Shown here piece by piece: positions 47,752 to 57,341 of a DNA stretch of 64,000 nucleotides (the first letter of the stretch is position 1; each line of letters opens with the position of its first letter). Under the pieces are notes generated by a model, which was given only the letters and a program-made list of their open reading frames with translations, did no database searches and was not told where the DNA came from. Origin of the DNA: Allolobophora icterica (Eukaryota; Annelida; Clitellata; Crassiclitellata; Lumbricidae); assembly GCA_963556255.1 (NCBI GenBank), contig OY744611.1:6772736-6836735 (forward strand), read 5' to 3'. A program made the position numbers and the translations under genes.

Positions 47752-47753
<2 letters not shown>

Positions 47754-47828
47754 CGTTCCGGAAAACAGCCGTTCCGGAAAACACCTAATCTAATCTCTAA
47801 GACCCTGAGGGAACGAAGTACCTCAGGG
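47752..47828 (+). mobile_element. RLE-LINE family B 3' stub
   Basis: Two copies of ccgttccggaaaaca then caccta..tctctaagaccctgaggg. The 3' hairpin has arms CCCTGAGG (47803-47810) and CCTCAGGG (47821-47828). Only the 3' UTR is present. Confidence 0.75.
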
Positions 47829-47908
47829 CAAATAATAATAATAATAATAATAATAACAATAATAATAACGCTTTCTCACAATTCGCTTACACAGAGCCTG
47901 ACGCCGCG

Positions 47909-49198
47909 ATGCTGCTGGGCGCGCCGCTTTTGGAGGGCACGGCCATGCGGGAAGCACTAGAGTCCAGAATAGCTGAACTTGAGGGGGCGCTAGATAAGTT
48001 GACCTTGATAGGAGGGCAGGATGCCCTTCTCATTCTCAGAAGCTCTTTGGGCACCCCCAGGTTGCTGTACACTCTCCGATGCGCTCCTTGCGTGGACCGT
48101 CCGGCCCTGCAGGACTACGATCAAAAGCTGAGAAAGGGATTAGAAACCATCCTCAACATCAACATGTCAGATCATCAGTGGCTTCAGACAACGCTCCCAA
48201 TAGGAATGGGAGTAATTGGGATACGCAGGGCGTCATCGCTGGCACTTCCAGCCTTTTTGGCATCAGCCGCGGGTACCCTCGTACTCCAATCCAGCATCCT
48301 AGGGGGCCTAAGTCTGGGCCCTGACCAGCTGACTGAAGGGCTCCATCATCAATGGCAGGAGGAGACGGGCCAAACGATAACAGCCGATTTTCAATCAGGT
48401 GCTCAGGCAAAATGGGACGTGCCGCTCCTAACACGTTTACACAACGACCTGGAACAAGCGCTGGTGGATAATCACGATCGTGCGAGATGGAGAGCGATCA
48501 CCGCCGCGCACGCCGGGGACTGGCTTTACACGTTGCCCATCACTGCGTATGGCTTAAGACTGAGCGATGAGGCAGTGAGAGTCGCCGTCGGATTGCGCCT
48601 GGGAGCTGTCGTATGCGAGCCACATACCTGCCCTTGTGGTGCGATGGTCACAGCCAGGGGATCGCATGGTTTGGCGTGCCCCCTGGGTTTTGGACGGATG
48701 GCACGACACGCGGCCATCAACGACCTGATATGCCGGGCGCTCTGCAAGGCGGGCTTCCCGGCGGTCAAGGAGCCCTCAGGACTGAGTCGCTCCGATGGCA
48801 AAAGACCTGATGGCCTCACTTTGATCCCATGGAAGGCCGGTAGATGCTTGGTGTGGGATGCCACAGTGGTGGATACACTGGCCCCATCCTATCTTCCTTC
48901 AACGTCAGCACGAGCAGGCGCGGCGGCGGAAATGGCAGATGAGAGGAAGTCTCAGAAATATAAGGGCCTCCTGGGAAATCACTGCTTTGTACCGCTTGCA
49001 CTGGAGACTTTGGGCCCAATCAACGACAAGGGTCTTGATTTTATCACAGAGCTTGGACGTCATCTTGCTAGTACCACGGGCGAACCAAGGGAGACAAGTT
49101 TTTTACATCAGAGAATATCGATCACTATCCAACGGTTTAACGCGGTAGCCTTCAGCGGCTCGATGGTTACAGCCCAAGCTGACTTAGATGAGGGATAA
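47909..49198 (+). CDS. RLE-type LINE ORF, RT thumb and endonuclease (family B, 5' truncated)
   Basis: A 429-codon open frame without stops. Residues 40-140 contain LRCAPCVDRPALQDYDQKLR and WLQTTLPIGMGVIGIRRASS, the segment after the RT catalytic core. About residues 235-255 hold the zinc motif CEPHTCPCG...H...C. About residues 297-317 hold KRPDGLTLIPWKAGRCLVWD, matching the PD...D arrangement of the restriction-like endonuclease in R2/R4/Dong-type LINEs, which nicks target DNA to prime reverse transcription. The first Met is only a convenient start because the copy is 5' truncated and lacks the RT palm. It ends just before a 3' hairpin and (TAA)n. A TAA target is known for Dong, which supports that affinity. 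Confidence 0.75.
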   Translation: MLLGAPLLEGTAMREALESRIAELEGALDKLTLIGGQDALLILRSSLGTPRLLYTLRCAPCVDRPALQDYDQKLRKGLETILNINMSDHQWLQTTLPIGMGVIGIRRASSLALPAFLASAAGTLVLQSSILGGLSLGPDQLTEGLHHQWQEETGQTITADFQSGAQAKWDVPLLTRLHNDLEQALVDNHDRARWRAITAAHAGDWLYTLPITAYGLRLSDEAVRVAVGLRLGAVVCEPHTCPCGAMVTARGSHGLACPLGFGRMARHAAINDLICRALCKAGFPAVKEPSGLSRSDGKRPDGLTLIPWKAGRCLVWDATVVDTLAPSYLPSTSARAGAAAEMADERKSQKYKGLLGNHCFVPLALETLGPINDKGLDFITELGRHLASTTGEPRETSFLHQRISITIQRFNAVAFSGSMVTAQADLDEG

Positions 49199-49233
49199 CC
49201 GTTGCAGAAAAACAACTAATTTAATCTCTAAGA

Positions 49234-49259
49234 CCCTGAGGGAACGAAGTACCTCAGGG
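49234..49259 (+). other. 3' UTR hairpin of RLE-LINE family B
   Basis: Stem CCCTGAGG / CCTCAGGG, loop GAACGAAGTA. The hairpin at 49816-49842 has CCCTGAGG / CCTCGGGG, where one arm change is tolerated as a U-G pair. The hairpin at 47803-47828 is identical. The position directly before the (TAA)n tail suggests an RT recognition structure. Confidence 0.7.
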
Positions 49260-49297
49260 CAAAAAATAATAATAATAATAATAATAACAACAACAAC

Positions 49298-49373
<76 letters not shown>

Positions 49374-49377
49374 GAAT

Positions 49378-49455
49378 ATTGATGAGGGAGAAGCCGTTCC
49401 AGATAACACCATATCTCCGGAATAGTTTTGACCACCTGAGGGATCATATTATTAT
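49378..49455 (+). mobile_element. RLE-LINE family B-like 3' stub
   Basis: gatgagggagaagccgttccagataacacc..cacctgagggatcat followed by att repeats; one arm of the hairpin is degenerate. Confidence 0.55.
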
Positions 49456-49704
49456 TATGATCTTGATTGTACTGTCAGGTTTCAGTGGAATCTTGCTGTG
49501 TTGTCGGTTTGAATTAATAAAGAAATAATAAAAATAAAAGAATAATAATAATAATAATAATTACGACAACAATAATAAAAAACTTATTATTCTTATGTAT
49601 TTTTATTATAATGATTACGACTACGGTTATCATCGAAATTATGTTAATGAGTTTAATTATGAGTATGATAATAATTGTTATAATGATAATGATAATGATG
49701 ATGC

Positions 49705-49769
<65 letters not shown>

Positions 49770-49845
49770 GGGCCATTCCGGACTTTTTATATGTTACATT
49801 AATTAATATTGAAGTCCCTGAGGGATCCTGTATACCTCGGGGCAA
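49770..49845 (+). mobile_element. RLE-LINE family B-like 3' stub
   Basis: ggccattccggac...attaatattgaagtccctgagggatcctgtatacctcggggc, with a complete hairpin, then an A-rich/TAA tail. Confidence 0.7.
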
Positions 49846-49871
49846 AAAAATAATAATAATAATAATAACAA

Positions 49872-50445
49872 CGCAAGAGGGCTTCATGGTCTGGTTTGTA
49901 GAGGAGGAGGAGGGAAACAACAGCGGCACGCTATGCTCAACGATGTGATCTGGAGAGCGTTGAGCAGAGCAAAAATCCCTGCTCAGAAAGAGCCTCTCGG
50001 CCTCTCAAGAGGAAATGGCAAGCGACCAGACGGTGTCACGCTGATTCCGTGGTCACGCGGACGATGCCTGACATGGGACGTGACAGTGCCCGATACCTAC
50101 GCCACCTCCCACCTTGCCCACACATCCATCGGAGCTGGCGAAGCCGCTGAACGTGCAGTTCTGATCAAGAGGGCGAAATACGCAGCCATCACTAACACCC
50201 ATACCTTTGTGGCGATCGCCTTGGAGACGGGGGGATCTTGGAGTGGCGAAGGTCTACAGTTCGTTGTGGAGCTGGGAAGCCGAATATCAGACTCAACGCA
50301 CGATCCACTGGAGACATCGTATTTGTTCCAACGGATTTCAGTGGCCCTGCAACGTGGAAACGCCATCTGCCTTTCCAGGACCCTGCCACCTCTGTCTGAG
50401 TGACGCTGAGATGGCGCTTCAGATAATTTTTATCATTACTGTTAA

Positions 50446-50446
<1 letters not shown>
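49872..50446 (+). mobile_element. RLE-type LINE family A, second copy
   Basis: The plus ORF at 49933-50403 contains MLNDVIWRALSRAKIPAQKE, GKRPDGVTLIPWSRGRCLTW, then DVTVPDTYATSHLAHTS, and ends with YLFQRISVALQRGNAICLSR near the stop at 50401. The 3' UTR gagtgacgctgagatggcgc... matches the copy at 47630-47690. It is truncated inside the zinc motif, so it holds little more than the endonuclease. Confidence 0.8.
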
Positions 50447-50516
<70 letters not shown>

Positions 50517-50545
50517 GTAATAGTAATAGTAATAGTAATAGTAAT

Positions 50546-50977
50546 TGTCGCGGTCGACTCCTTCGATCGCAACGACGAACCAACGAAGGAACTATTAAAA
50601 GATCTTTAATTAAAAATAAAGTCGATTAAGTGTAGAGTAAGTCAACTCGTCTATCAAATATCACAATCGTAGACAGCACACAGGTTGGCTGGTCTCGATT
50701 GAACGTCATACGATCAATGTTTCAACGTTTACAAATCTTCGTCAAAAGGCCCTTAATGTACAGCAGGTCTATCTTATATAGAGTTCTCCCGGATTCCAGA
50801 ACGTTCTGTGACGTCACTGTACTTTTCCCTGGAAAGTCCTACTGAACACGTATATCCTTGTTGCATGCACCGAATTAATGTTGACAGCTTGTTGCAGAAT
50901 TTTCCGTGCGTTGTAAACAAGCTTGTTGACGCGTCGGTTTTCTTCCCTTGATGCATGCACCCGCGTAGACCACGACA
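50546..50977 (-). repeat. 3' LTR of the Gmr1-like element
   Basis: On the minus strand it contains a TATA box (CTCTATATAAGA, plus about 50770-50781). It also has an ATTAAA-type polyadenylation signal in the complement of tttaat near 50606-50611, which is a weaker guess. Confidence 0.9.
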
Positions 50978-50995
50978 TTCCCTCCGCCCTCAGAT
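50978..50995 (-). other. Polypurine tract
   Basis: The minus strand reads GAGGGCGGAGGGAA immediately before the 3' LTR. Confidence 0.75.
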
Positions 50996-51172
50996 GATGA
51001 CACGTCTTCAGCACCATCCCGAACGGGTCATCACGATCAAGCCGGGCCTCCAGACTCCATCTCGACACAGCATATACAAACAAAACAAAACACATCAGTT
51101 AGTCAATTTATCTATACAATTTGCGGGCTTGATCCTTGTGTGTCGGGCCATTTCCCCCCTTCACCATCCGAG

Positions 51173-54100
51173 TCACAACCGAGAGAGGAAATCAGCCACC
51201 GTGTTCTGACGTCCAGGACGATATCGAAAGTCCACGTTAAACTCTTGCAATGCTAACGCCCAACGAGTCAGTTTCGCACTCTTAGGGCTTGCATCTGTGA
51301 GATAAGACAAAGGATTATGATCTGAATAAATGATTATCTTTGATAAGAATATCCATGACTTGAATCGTTTAAGTGCCCAAATTACTGCGAAAGCCTCTCT
51401 CTCAATTGTAGACCAATGCATCTGTGTATCTGTAAGTTTAAGACTAGCAAAAGCAATTGGTTTTTCTTGACCTTCTTCGGTCCACTGAAACAAGCAACAC
51501 CCGACCGCGGTGGCACTTGCGTCAACACTTAAACCAAATTCCTTAGTGAAATCAATGGTATGCAACTGTGTAGCTTTACTGAGATCATCCTTTAACTTAT
51601 CTAGTGCTTCTTGATGCTTTTGCTCCCAAGGCACCTTCGTAGGTATGTTATCTCGTGTCAAATCAGTTATTATCCGTGCTTTTTCAGCTAAAGCAGGTAT
51701 AAAACTTCGAAAGTAACTGAAAAAACCCATAATCTTTCTAACTTCTTTCTTTGTTGTTGGAGGATGGATATCATTGATCGTAGCGATCTTACCTGGATCA
51801 GGTTCAATACAACCTGACCCTACTATATGGCCAACAAACTTTATTTTGTTTTGTGCAAAATTACATTTTCTTAAATTCAAAGTGAGTCCTGCTTCCTCAA
51901 TAGTTTGCAAGAATTTCTCTAGATGTTCTAAATGGTCATTCCAATTCATTGAAACCACTGCCATATCATCGACGAATGGTTCGGTAAAACTTCGCACTGG
52001 ATGTAAAACTTGGGTCATAGCACGAATAAAGGTATTGCTAGCGGACTTGAGTCCAAACGGCATCCTTGTGAACTCAAAAAGTCCTGCATCACATACGAAT
52101 GCCGTAAGCCATCGATGTTCTTTCCGAACTGGAATTTGCCAATACCCCGATTTCGCGTCGAAAACACTAATAAACTTTGCCCGTCCCACCTTTTGTAAGA
52201 TGTCAGCAATGTCTGGGGTCGGGTAACAATCACCTAGAGAATATTTGTTAACATGGCGATAATCAATTGCCAATCGAACGCCATTTTGACCTTTGGGTCC
52301 CTTTAAAACGCAAACTACCGGACTGGCCATTTCACTTTTCGATGGTCGAATGATGTCTAATGCCAACATTTCTTCTATCTGGCGTTGTACTTCAGGTTTA
52401 AGTAGCTCAGGTACTTTATATGCCCTTAAACGCTTAGGAGTGAAATCATGAGTTATCTTAATTTCATGTTCTAATACTGGACAATACCCAGGTTTATCCA
52501 CGAATACTGCCGAGTGCCGATCCAAAACTTCAAAAAGTTGCTTCTGTTCCTCTTGCGAAAGATGCGCTATAATCAGAGGATCAATTCGCTTACTCGGGCT
52601 TATTTGTTCACGTTCTTCCTGATCTACAACCTCTACTATACCAAATTCTTCATCTTGATCAACAATTACTGAACAGCTATTGATCATCGCTTGTTCGAGT
52701 CGTTCATGGTATCGCTTGATCTTATTTGCGTGTAAATGTCTTTGTTTTCCCTCTATTTCTACTATATAAGAATATGGGGATTTAACCTTGACTACGGTAG
52801 CAGGTCCTTGCCATCGACTATAAAATTTAGAACTACCAAAATCTGGTGCTAATACTGCTACTTTATCTCCAACTTCGTATTTTCTGTCAGTACTACGCAA
52901 GTTATAATAATCTGCATACCGCTTTGTTTCTATATCACTATAGTAATCTGCATAAACTTTCGCGAATTCGAGGTTTTCCTTCAGTGATTGGAGATACTCT
53001 TCGGGTGATTTACCTAAGTTAAGAGGTACTTTTCGTTCGCCAGCCCACGATTCCTTCAACACACTAAGTGGACCCCGAGGAAGAGTTCCATAAACCATAG
53101 TGAATGGCGAAATATGAGTCGTGCCTGAAGGTTTTTCTCTAAGGCTCCACAGAACAAACGGTAACAATTGGTGCCATCCACGAGGATCAGATTGAGCAAG
53201 CTTAAAGATCATGGTTTTCAAGCTTTGGTTGCATCTTTCAACCAATCCAGCTGCCTCAGGATGTCCAGGGGTATTAAATCTGGGACTACAACCCATTCGC
53301 CGCAAGAATTCTTTCGTCAAACGACTGGTAAAGTTGGTACCACAATCAGAACTGATGATCCTTGGAATAGAAAAAGTTGTAAAAACTTGCAACAGAGCTT
53401 CACAAACTCCCTTTGCATTCAGCGATCTAAGAGGATACGCCATCGGCCAACGAGAAAATTTGTCCACCAGAACCAGAGCATAATTGTACTGGGGTTTCGA
53501 TTGGTTGGATTCTCCAGTCACTACCATAGGGCCAATACAATCCATATTTAGATGGTTAAAACAGAGTTCATCCGCCCTCGGAATAGGAGTGATCGGGACT
53601 CGATCTGCCACTTTCACTGGAGTTCTTAGTTGACAAATTTGACAAGACGCACAATATTCGCGAATCCTCTCATCCATTCTTGGAAACCAAAAGTTTAATT
53701 TGATCCTGGCTCTCGTTGCCTTAAAAGCCATGTGCCCAGCACATGGGGCATCGTGTGCTACTCGCAAGACAACCTCGATTCTATCTTCCGGTAAACATAA
53801 TTGATTAACCTTATGTCCCATAATTTCCCCTTTGTGGTACAGGAGGTTATTATCTATAAAGAAATTATTTTTATTCTGTCTCGCTTGTTGCCAGCAAGAT
53901 ATAAGATTGTGACAATTCTGTTGCTCACGCAATAAAGTATCATTATTCGCTACTCCCTCATCAGACTTGAACTCTGTTGACTCAACATCAAGAAAATTAT
54001 CTGAATCATCAACTAGTTGCTCCTGAGAATATTCATTCACTTCTGACGGCAAGGATTCGTTGCTGTTACTTTTCTCGATATTAACTCCTAAGTTATCTTC

Positions 54101-55948
54101 TTCTGCCCCTTTATTTATTTGTACACATCGATCTACGCCAGCTACCATCACTACATATTGCGAACTATCCCTTAATAGGTCCACAACATGGGGTGTCAAA
54201 ATAACCCGTTCATTTAGTTCAGGGACTACAGCGAACATGACGCACAAAGATGGCGCAATGTTCGTCGTTCCTTCCATTGAATTAGCTAATTTCATTTGTA
54301 GGTATACTACATCTGCCTTACATCCTTCTCCCTGAAAACCAATTATATTAATCCGTTTAATCACGGGTAAGTTTAGTGACTCAATTAATTTCTTATCAAT
54401 ACAACAAATTTCTGCTCCTGAATCAGATAATGCTGGCTGAGAAGGGAGATCTTCAATCTGTACATTGATATACGACCTCTCTTGTAATCCATCAATACTA
54501 TTCTCGTATACCCTTACAGCAGTTTCCAACCCTATTGGTTTAGAATTATCCAATAAATTCCCTTGCTTTACTTGTTCAGGTATCTCATGCAACACGTTGA
54601 CCTTCTCAACAAATGAGTCGATCACTTCTTCAGTTGGGTTCCCAAATATACAAGTACTCACCTTTTTAGAACTTGGTTTGGTCTGGCACTCCCTTGCCAT
54701 ATGACCCTTCTGATGACATAGGAAACAGAGACCCTTTACCTTGGCCTCCTCCTGAGACACCCTCGCACCTATCTTGGCTTCACCCCTTATTTCCGGTTTG
54801 GGAGACTTGGGTTGAGCTGTCTGGTTATTGACTTGAACATGTGGTTGACCTTTCGTCCAATTGTTATACTTCGGTGTCGGATGACTACGGCATACTAAGT
54901 CATTCCCACCATCATGCGACGCTACATAAATGTCAGCCGCATTAGCTATGTCTTCACAGCTCAACCACTCCTCTTTTTCTTGGGCCAAGATATAATCTAA
55001 ACAAGCCTTCGACAAGGACTCCTTAAGCCGATCCGCAACCAATAAACTTACAAGTTTATCAAACTCATCAGTTATCTTTCTACTTTTCAAATAATACATA
55101 AGAGCCACACGCAATTTGGATGAATAGATCGTAAATGATTCGTCCGATGCTTTGTGCAACGACCAAAATCGGGCTCTAAGATTTGAAGGGCTTATCTTAA
55201 ACTCCCTTAGCAAAAACTCCTTCAGGAATTTGTAGTCATGGAGCTGTGCCTCAGTAAGGCGCATGGTTAATGCCTTAGCTCTTTCACTTAAAATGGCTAG
55301 CAATAATTTTGCTCTAACATCTTCATCCACCTCATACACATTAAACAAACCATCCAAGTGATCAAAGAAACCTGGAATTTCTATAGGGTCGGAAGGAAAT
55401 TTCCAAAGAATATTCTTAAGGGCATCACTATAACGCTTAGTACGACTTGCTAAAGAATCTCTAACATTTCGTTCTTCCTGCTTTTCCTTCCTCTCCCTTT
55501 CTTCTTTCTCTTTCCGTTCCTTCTTTTCTCTTTCTTCTTTCTCTTTCCGTTCCTTCTTTTCTCTTTCTTCCTTCTCCCTTTGTTCTTTCTTTTCTCTTTC
55601 TTCCTTCTCCTTCCGTTCCTCCCTTTCTCTTTCTTCCTTCTCCTTCCGTTCCTCCCTTTCTCTTTCTTCCTTCTCCTTCCGTTCCTCCCTTTGTTCTTCA
55701 TATTTACGGATTTCGAACTCCAGACGGCGCTTCTGCAGCTCGTAATCCACTCCTGTTGGAGATATTGGACTACCCTTAAATTCCTCTTCCTCTTTTCCAA
55801 TCTCCATGGCCCATTCTTCCATTAATTGATTTCGATCCCATGACATAACATCATCTTCGTCCCTTCCTGCCTTCATAAGATACACCTTAAGGCGCTCAGA
55901 CGACATTTTGCGAATATTCGCTTGCATCTCTGTTGTCAACGCTTCCAT
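51173..55948 (-). CDS. Gag-Pol polyprotein with PR-INT-RT-RNase H order
   Basis: One 1,591-codon frame. Residues 1-60: helical domain shared with the gag-like protein at 4341-5186. About 75-165: Glu/Lys/Arg coiled coil. About 170-370: Gag core. About 406-420: CCHC knuckle CFLCHQKGHMAREC. About 506: protease motif SDSGAEI. About 733-772: HHCC zinc domain of integrase (HDAPCAGH...CASCQIC). About 800, 867 and 899: integrase D, D, E (MDCIGP, SDCGTNF, GLVERC). About 1043-1085: GPY/F-like module (WQGPATVVKVKSPYSYIVEI). About 1231-1330: RT (AIDYRHVN, FVDDMAV). About 1472-1560: RNase H (LSVDASATAVGCCL, YSDHNPLSYL). Integrase before RT is the copia-like order known for Gmr1-like Ty3/gypsy elements. 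No frameshift separates gag from pol. The first Met after a 526-bp leader is used as start. It makes virus-like particles, cDNA and integrates it. Confidence 0.95.
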   Translation of the reverse strand: MEALTTEMQANIRKMSSERLKVYLMKAGRDEDDVMSWDRNQLMEEWAMEIGKEEEEFKGSPISPTGVDYELQKRRLEFEIRKYEEQREERKEKEEREREERKEKEEREREERKEKEEREKKEQREKEEREKKERKEKEEREKKERKEKEERERKEKQEERNVRDSLASRTKRYSDALKNILWKFPSDPIEIPGFFDHLDGLFNVYEVDEDVRAKLLLAILSERAKALTMRLTEAQLHDYKFLKEFLLREFKISPSNLRARFWSLHKASDESFTIYSSKLRVALMYYLKSRKITDEFDKLVSLLVADRLKESLSKACLDYILAQEKEEWLSCEDIANAADIYVASHDGGNDLVCRSHPTPKYNNWTKGQPHVQVNNQTAQPKSPKPEIRGEAKIGARVSQEEAKVKGLCFLCHQKGHMARECQTKPSSKKVSTCIFGNPTEEVIDSFVEKVNVLHEIPEQVKQGNLLDNSKPIGLETAVRVYENSIDGLQERSYINVQIEDLPSQPALSDSGAEICCIDKKLIESLNLPVIKRINIIGFQGEGCKADVVYLQMKLANSMEGTTNIAPSLCVMFAVVPELNERVILTPHVVDLLRDSSQYVVMVAGVDRCVQINKGAEEDNLGVNIEKSNSNESLPSEVNEYSQEQLVDDSDNFLDVESTEFKSDEGVANNDTLLREQQNCHNLISCWQQARQNKNNFFIDNNLLYHKGEIMGHKVNQLCLPEDRIEVVLRVAHDAPCAGHMAFKATRARIKLNFWFPRMDERIREYCASCQICQLRTPVKVADRVPITPIPRADELCFNHLNMDCIGPMVVTGESNQSKPQYNYALVLVDKFSRWPMAYPLRSLNAKGVCEALLQVFTTFSIPRIISSDCGTNFTSRLTKEFLRRMGCSPRFNTPGHPEAAGLVERCNQSLKTMIFKLAQSDPRGWHQLLPFVLWSLREKPSGTTHISPFTMVYGTLPRGPLSVLKESWAGERKVPLNLGKSPEEYLQSLKENLEFAKVYADYYSDIETKRYADYYNLRSTDRKYEVGDKVAVLAPDFGSSKFYSRWQGPATVVKVKSPYSYIVEIEGKQRHLHANKIKRYHERLEQAMINSCSVIVDQDEEFGIVEVVDQEEREQISPSKRIDPLIIAHLSQEEQKQLFEVLDRHSAVFVDKPGYCPVLEHEIKITHDFTPKRLRAYKVPELLKPEVQRQIEEMLALDIIRPSKSEMASPVVCVLKGPKGQNGVRLAIDYRHVNKYSLGDCYPTPDIADILQKVGRAKFISVFDAKSGYWQIPVRKEHRWLTAFVCDAGLFEFTRMPFGLKSASNTFIRAMTQVLHPVRSFTEPFVDDMAVVSMNWNDHLEHLEKFLQTIEEAGLTLNLRKCNFAQNKIKFVGHIVGSGCIEPDPGKIATINDIHPPTTKKEVRKIMGFFSYFRSFIPALAEKARIITDLTRDNIPTKVPWEQKHQEALDKLKDDLSKATQLHTIDFTKEFGLSVDASATAVGCCLFQWTEEGQEKPIAFASLKLTDTQMHWSTIEREAFAVIWALKRFKSWIFLSKIIIYSDHNPLSYLTDASPKSAKLTRWALALQEFNVDFRYRPGRQNTVADFLSRL

Positions 55949-56452
55949 TTTTACAAACAGTCAGTCAACAACAATCACCAAAAAAAAAACAGACACCACG
56001 CGGCAAACCCGCCACACAAAAGGAAAATTCCACAACCCAAAGTGCAACTATGCAGTATCCAAAGAAGTATACTCGCCAAGTACGCAAAAACTATACAAGC
56101 TCACGCAAGTCTGGCCTCGATCACAACAATGGATCAAATTTCAAAGAAATAATCAGCAGATATTGAAAGAGAAACAATGGCTGCCTCCCACTCGGCTGCA
56201 ACTCCACTCTCTTTTCTCCTTCTCAGCCACGACAACACCTAGGATCTTACCCGTATGTTGACTGCTGTCTTCTGCTGTCTCAGCCGAACGACGCACTTCG
56301 TCCGTCCGACTGTCGTATGCCGATTCACCCGTCTCCCACGGTAGAAAGGCGTCTCGATCCGCTCGCTGTCTGGAACAGACCGTCTCTTGATCCTCCGGGT
56401 TGACTCCTTCCTCCGCCGGCTCGCGTCTTCTTCACCGGATCCAACACCGATG
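55949..56452 (-). other. 5' leader of the Gmr1-like element
   Basis: About 500 bp between the primer-binding site and the gag start, without recognisable features. Short plus-strand ORFs across it are incidental. Unlike the 4.4-kb element it has no minisatellite. Confidence 0.6.
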
Positions 56453-56470
56453 ATCCCACTTCTGACACCA
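56453..56470 (-). other. Primer-binding site, tRNA-Leu type
   Basis: TGGTGTCAGAAGTGGGAT on minus, four bases inside the 5' LTR; identical to that at 6097-6114. Confidence 0.85.
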
Positions 56471-56474
56471 ATAA

Positions 56475-56905
56475 TGTCGCGGTCGACTCCTTCGATCGCA
56501 ACGACGAACCAACGAAGGAACTATTAAAAGATCTTTAATTAAAAATAAAGTCGATTAAGTGTAGAGTAAGTCAACTCGTCTATCAAATATCACAATCGTA
56601 GACAGCACACAGGTTGGCTGGTCTCGATTGAACGTCATACGATCAATGTTTCAACGTTTACAATCTTCGTCAAAAGGCCCTTAATGTACAGCAGGTCTAT
56701 CTTATATAGAGTTCTCCCGGATTCCAGAACGTTCTGTGACGTCACTGTACTTTTCCCTGGAAAGTCCTACTGAACACGTATATCCTTGTTGCATGCACCG
56801 AATTAATGTTGACAGCTTGTTGCAGAATTTTCCGTGCGTTGTAAACAAGCTTGTTGACGCGTCGGTTTTCTTCCCTTGATGCATGCACCCGCGTAGACCA
56901 CGACA
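56475..56905 (-). repeat. 5' LTR of the Gmr1-like element
   Basis: Copy of 50546-50977 lacking one A in the run near 56661. The TATA box is the complement of about 56698-56709. Confidence 0.9.
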
Positions 56906-56920
56906 GTAATAGTAATAGTA

Positions 56921-56956
<36 letters not shown>

Positions 56957-57060
56957 TTAGTAATAAATAATAATAATACTTCTACCACTGCCACTACTAC
57001 TATTACAACTACTATTACTACTACTAGCAATAATAGTAATAATAAAAACAATAAGACATA
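56906..57060. repeat. TAGTAA/TAA/TAC microsatellite
   Basis: Right half of the simple repeat into which the Gmr1-like element inserted. It continues as (TAA)n and ctactattac-type repeats. Confidence 0.85.
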
Positions 57061-57312
57061 TTGTGATGAATGCAAGTGTGATGCAAACATAAAGTCACAG
57101 AGAGGCCTCCTTTCTCTATCGATTGATTAAATCAAACTCAAAAATTCTATTTTATAACCTGGTTCTGAAACCTAATCAAGGTTTTTAGCTAAATATACAG
57201 ACAGGTTGACATTTGCAGTTATTTAAAGTACCAGAGACGATGATATCGTAAAAATTTCAGAGCCGTTTTATTTATCTCTTAAGTTGTTTGATAAACGGTT
57301 TGACAACCTTAC
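57061..57312. other. Intronic sequence, no exon found
   Basis: AT-rich; the next exon of SH3 copy B, if any, was not identifiable here. Confidence 0.35.
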
Positions 57313-57341
57313 CGTTGTCTTGGAAGGTTGACGATCGTTTT
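57313..57341 (-). CDS. SH3 gene copy B, 29-bp microexon
   Basis: Acceptor TTTGAACAG, donor ACG|GTAAGG. Encodes, with one base from the preceding exon, ENDRQPSKTT. Same length and phase as 10675-10703, and the donor flank (GTAAGGTTGT) is conserved as well. Confidence 0.6.

Larger units (their letters stand above)
45247..47752 (+). mobile_element. RLE-type (Dong/R4-like) LINE, family A, split by a hAT element
   Basis: From about 45270 the plus strand encodes the ORF C-terminus: AHRQREWDSRWISKAWETLH, GLRLSNEVIRIAVGMRLG, a CEPHLCQCGEKF...H zinc motif and KRPDGVTLIPW...CLTWDVTV. The last is the PD-(D/E)XK-like endonuclease motif found after the RT in R2/R4/Dong-type LINEs. A 1-bp shift occurs near 45945. 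The final codons and 3' UTR resume at 47605 after the hAT insert and end gagtgacgctgagatggcgc..gttaaat(AAT)n at 47687-47752. RT motifs are absent (5' truncation). Confidence 0.75.
47693..50545. repeat. Nest of LINE 3' ends separated by (TAA)n tracts
   Basis: (TAA)n tracts lie at about 47693-47751, 47829-47870, 49263-49372, 49541-49560, 49708-49769, 49846-49871 and 50447-50545. Between them are a 3' stub (47752-47828), a 1.4-kb coding copy (47871-49262), stubs at 49378-49455 and 49770-49845, an unassigned segment at 49456-49540 ending aataaag, and a second family-A copy (49872-50446). Each copy is bordered on both sides by TAA repeats. Confidence 0.85.
50546..56905 (-). mobile_element. Intact Gmr1-like Ty3/gypsy retrotransposon
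   Basis: LTRs of 432 bp (50546-50977) and 431 bp (56475-56905) start TGTCG(C/T)GG, end ...CGACA and differ by a single-base indel as far as I can compare. A 5-bp duplication GTAAT flanks the element (50541-50545, 56906-56910), inside a TAGTAA-type repeat. Primer-binding site at 56453-56470, polypurine tract by the left LTR, one uninterrupted gag-pol frame on minus. All parts needed for transposition appear intact, so it is very young and possibly active. Confidence 0.95.

Noticed and set aside
53168..53551. Plus-strand frames within 51-56 kb
   Set aside because: They are antisense shadows of the 1,591-codon gag-pol.
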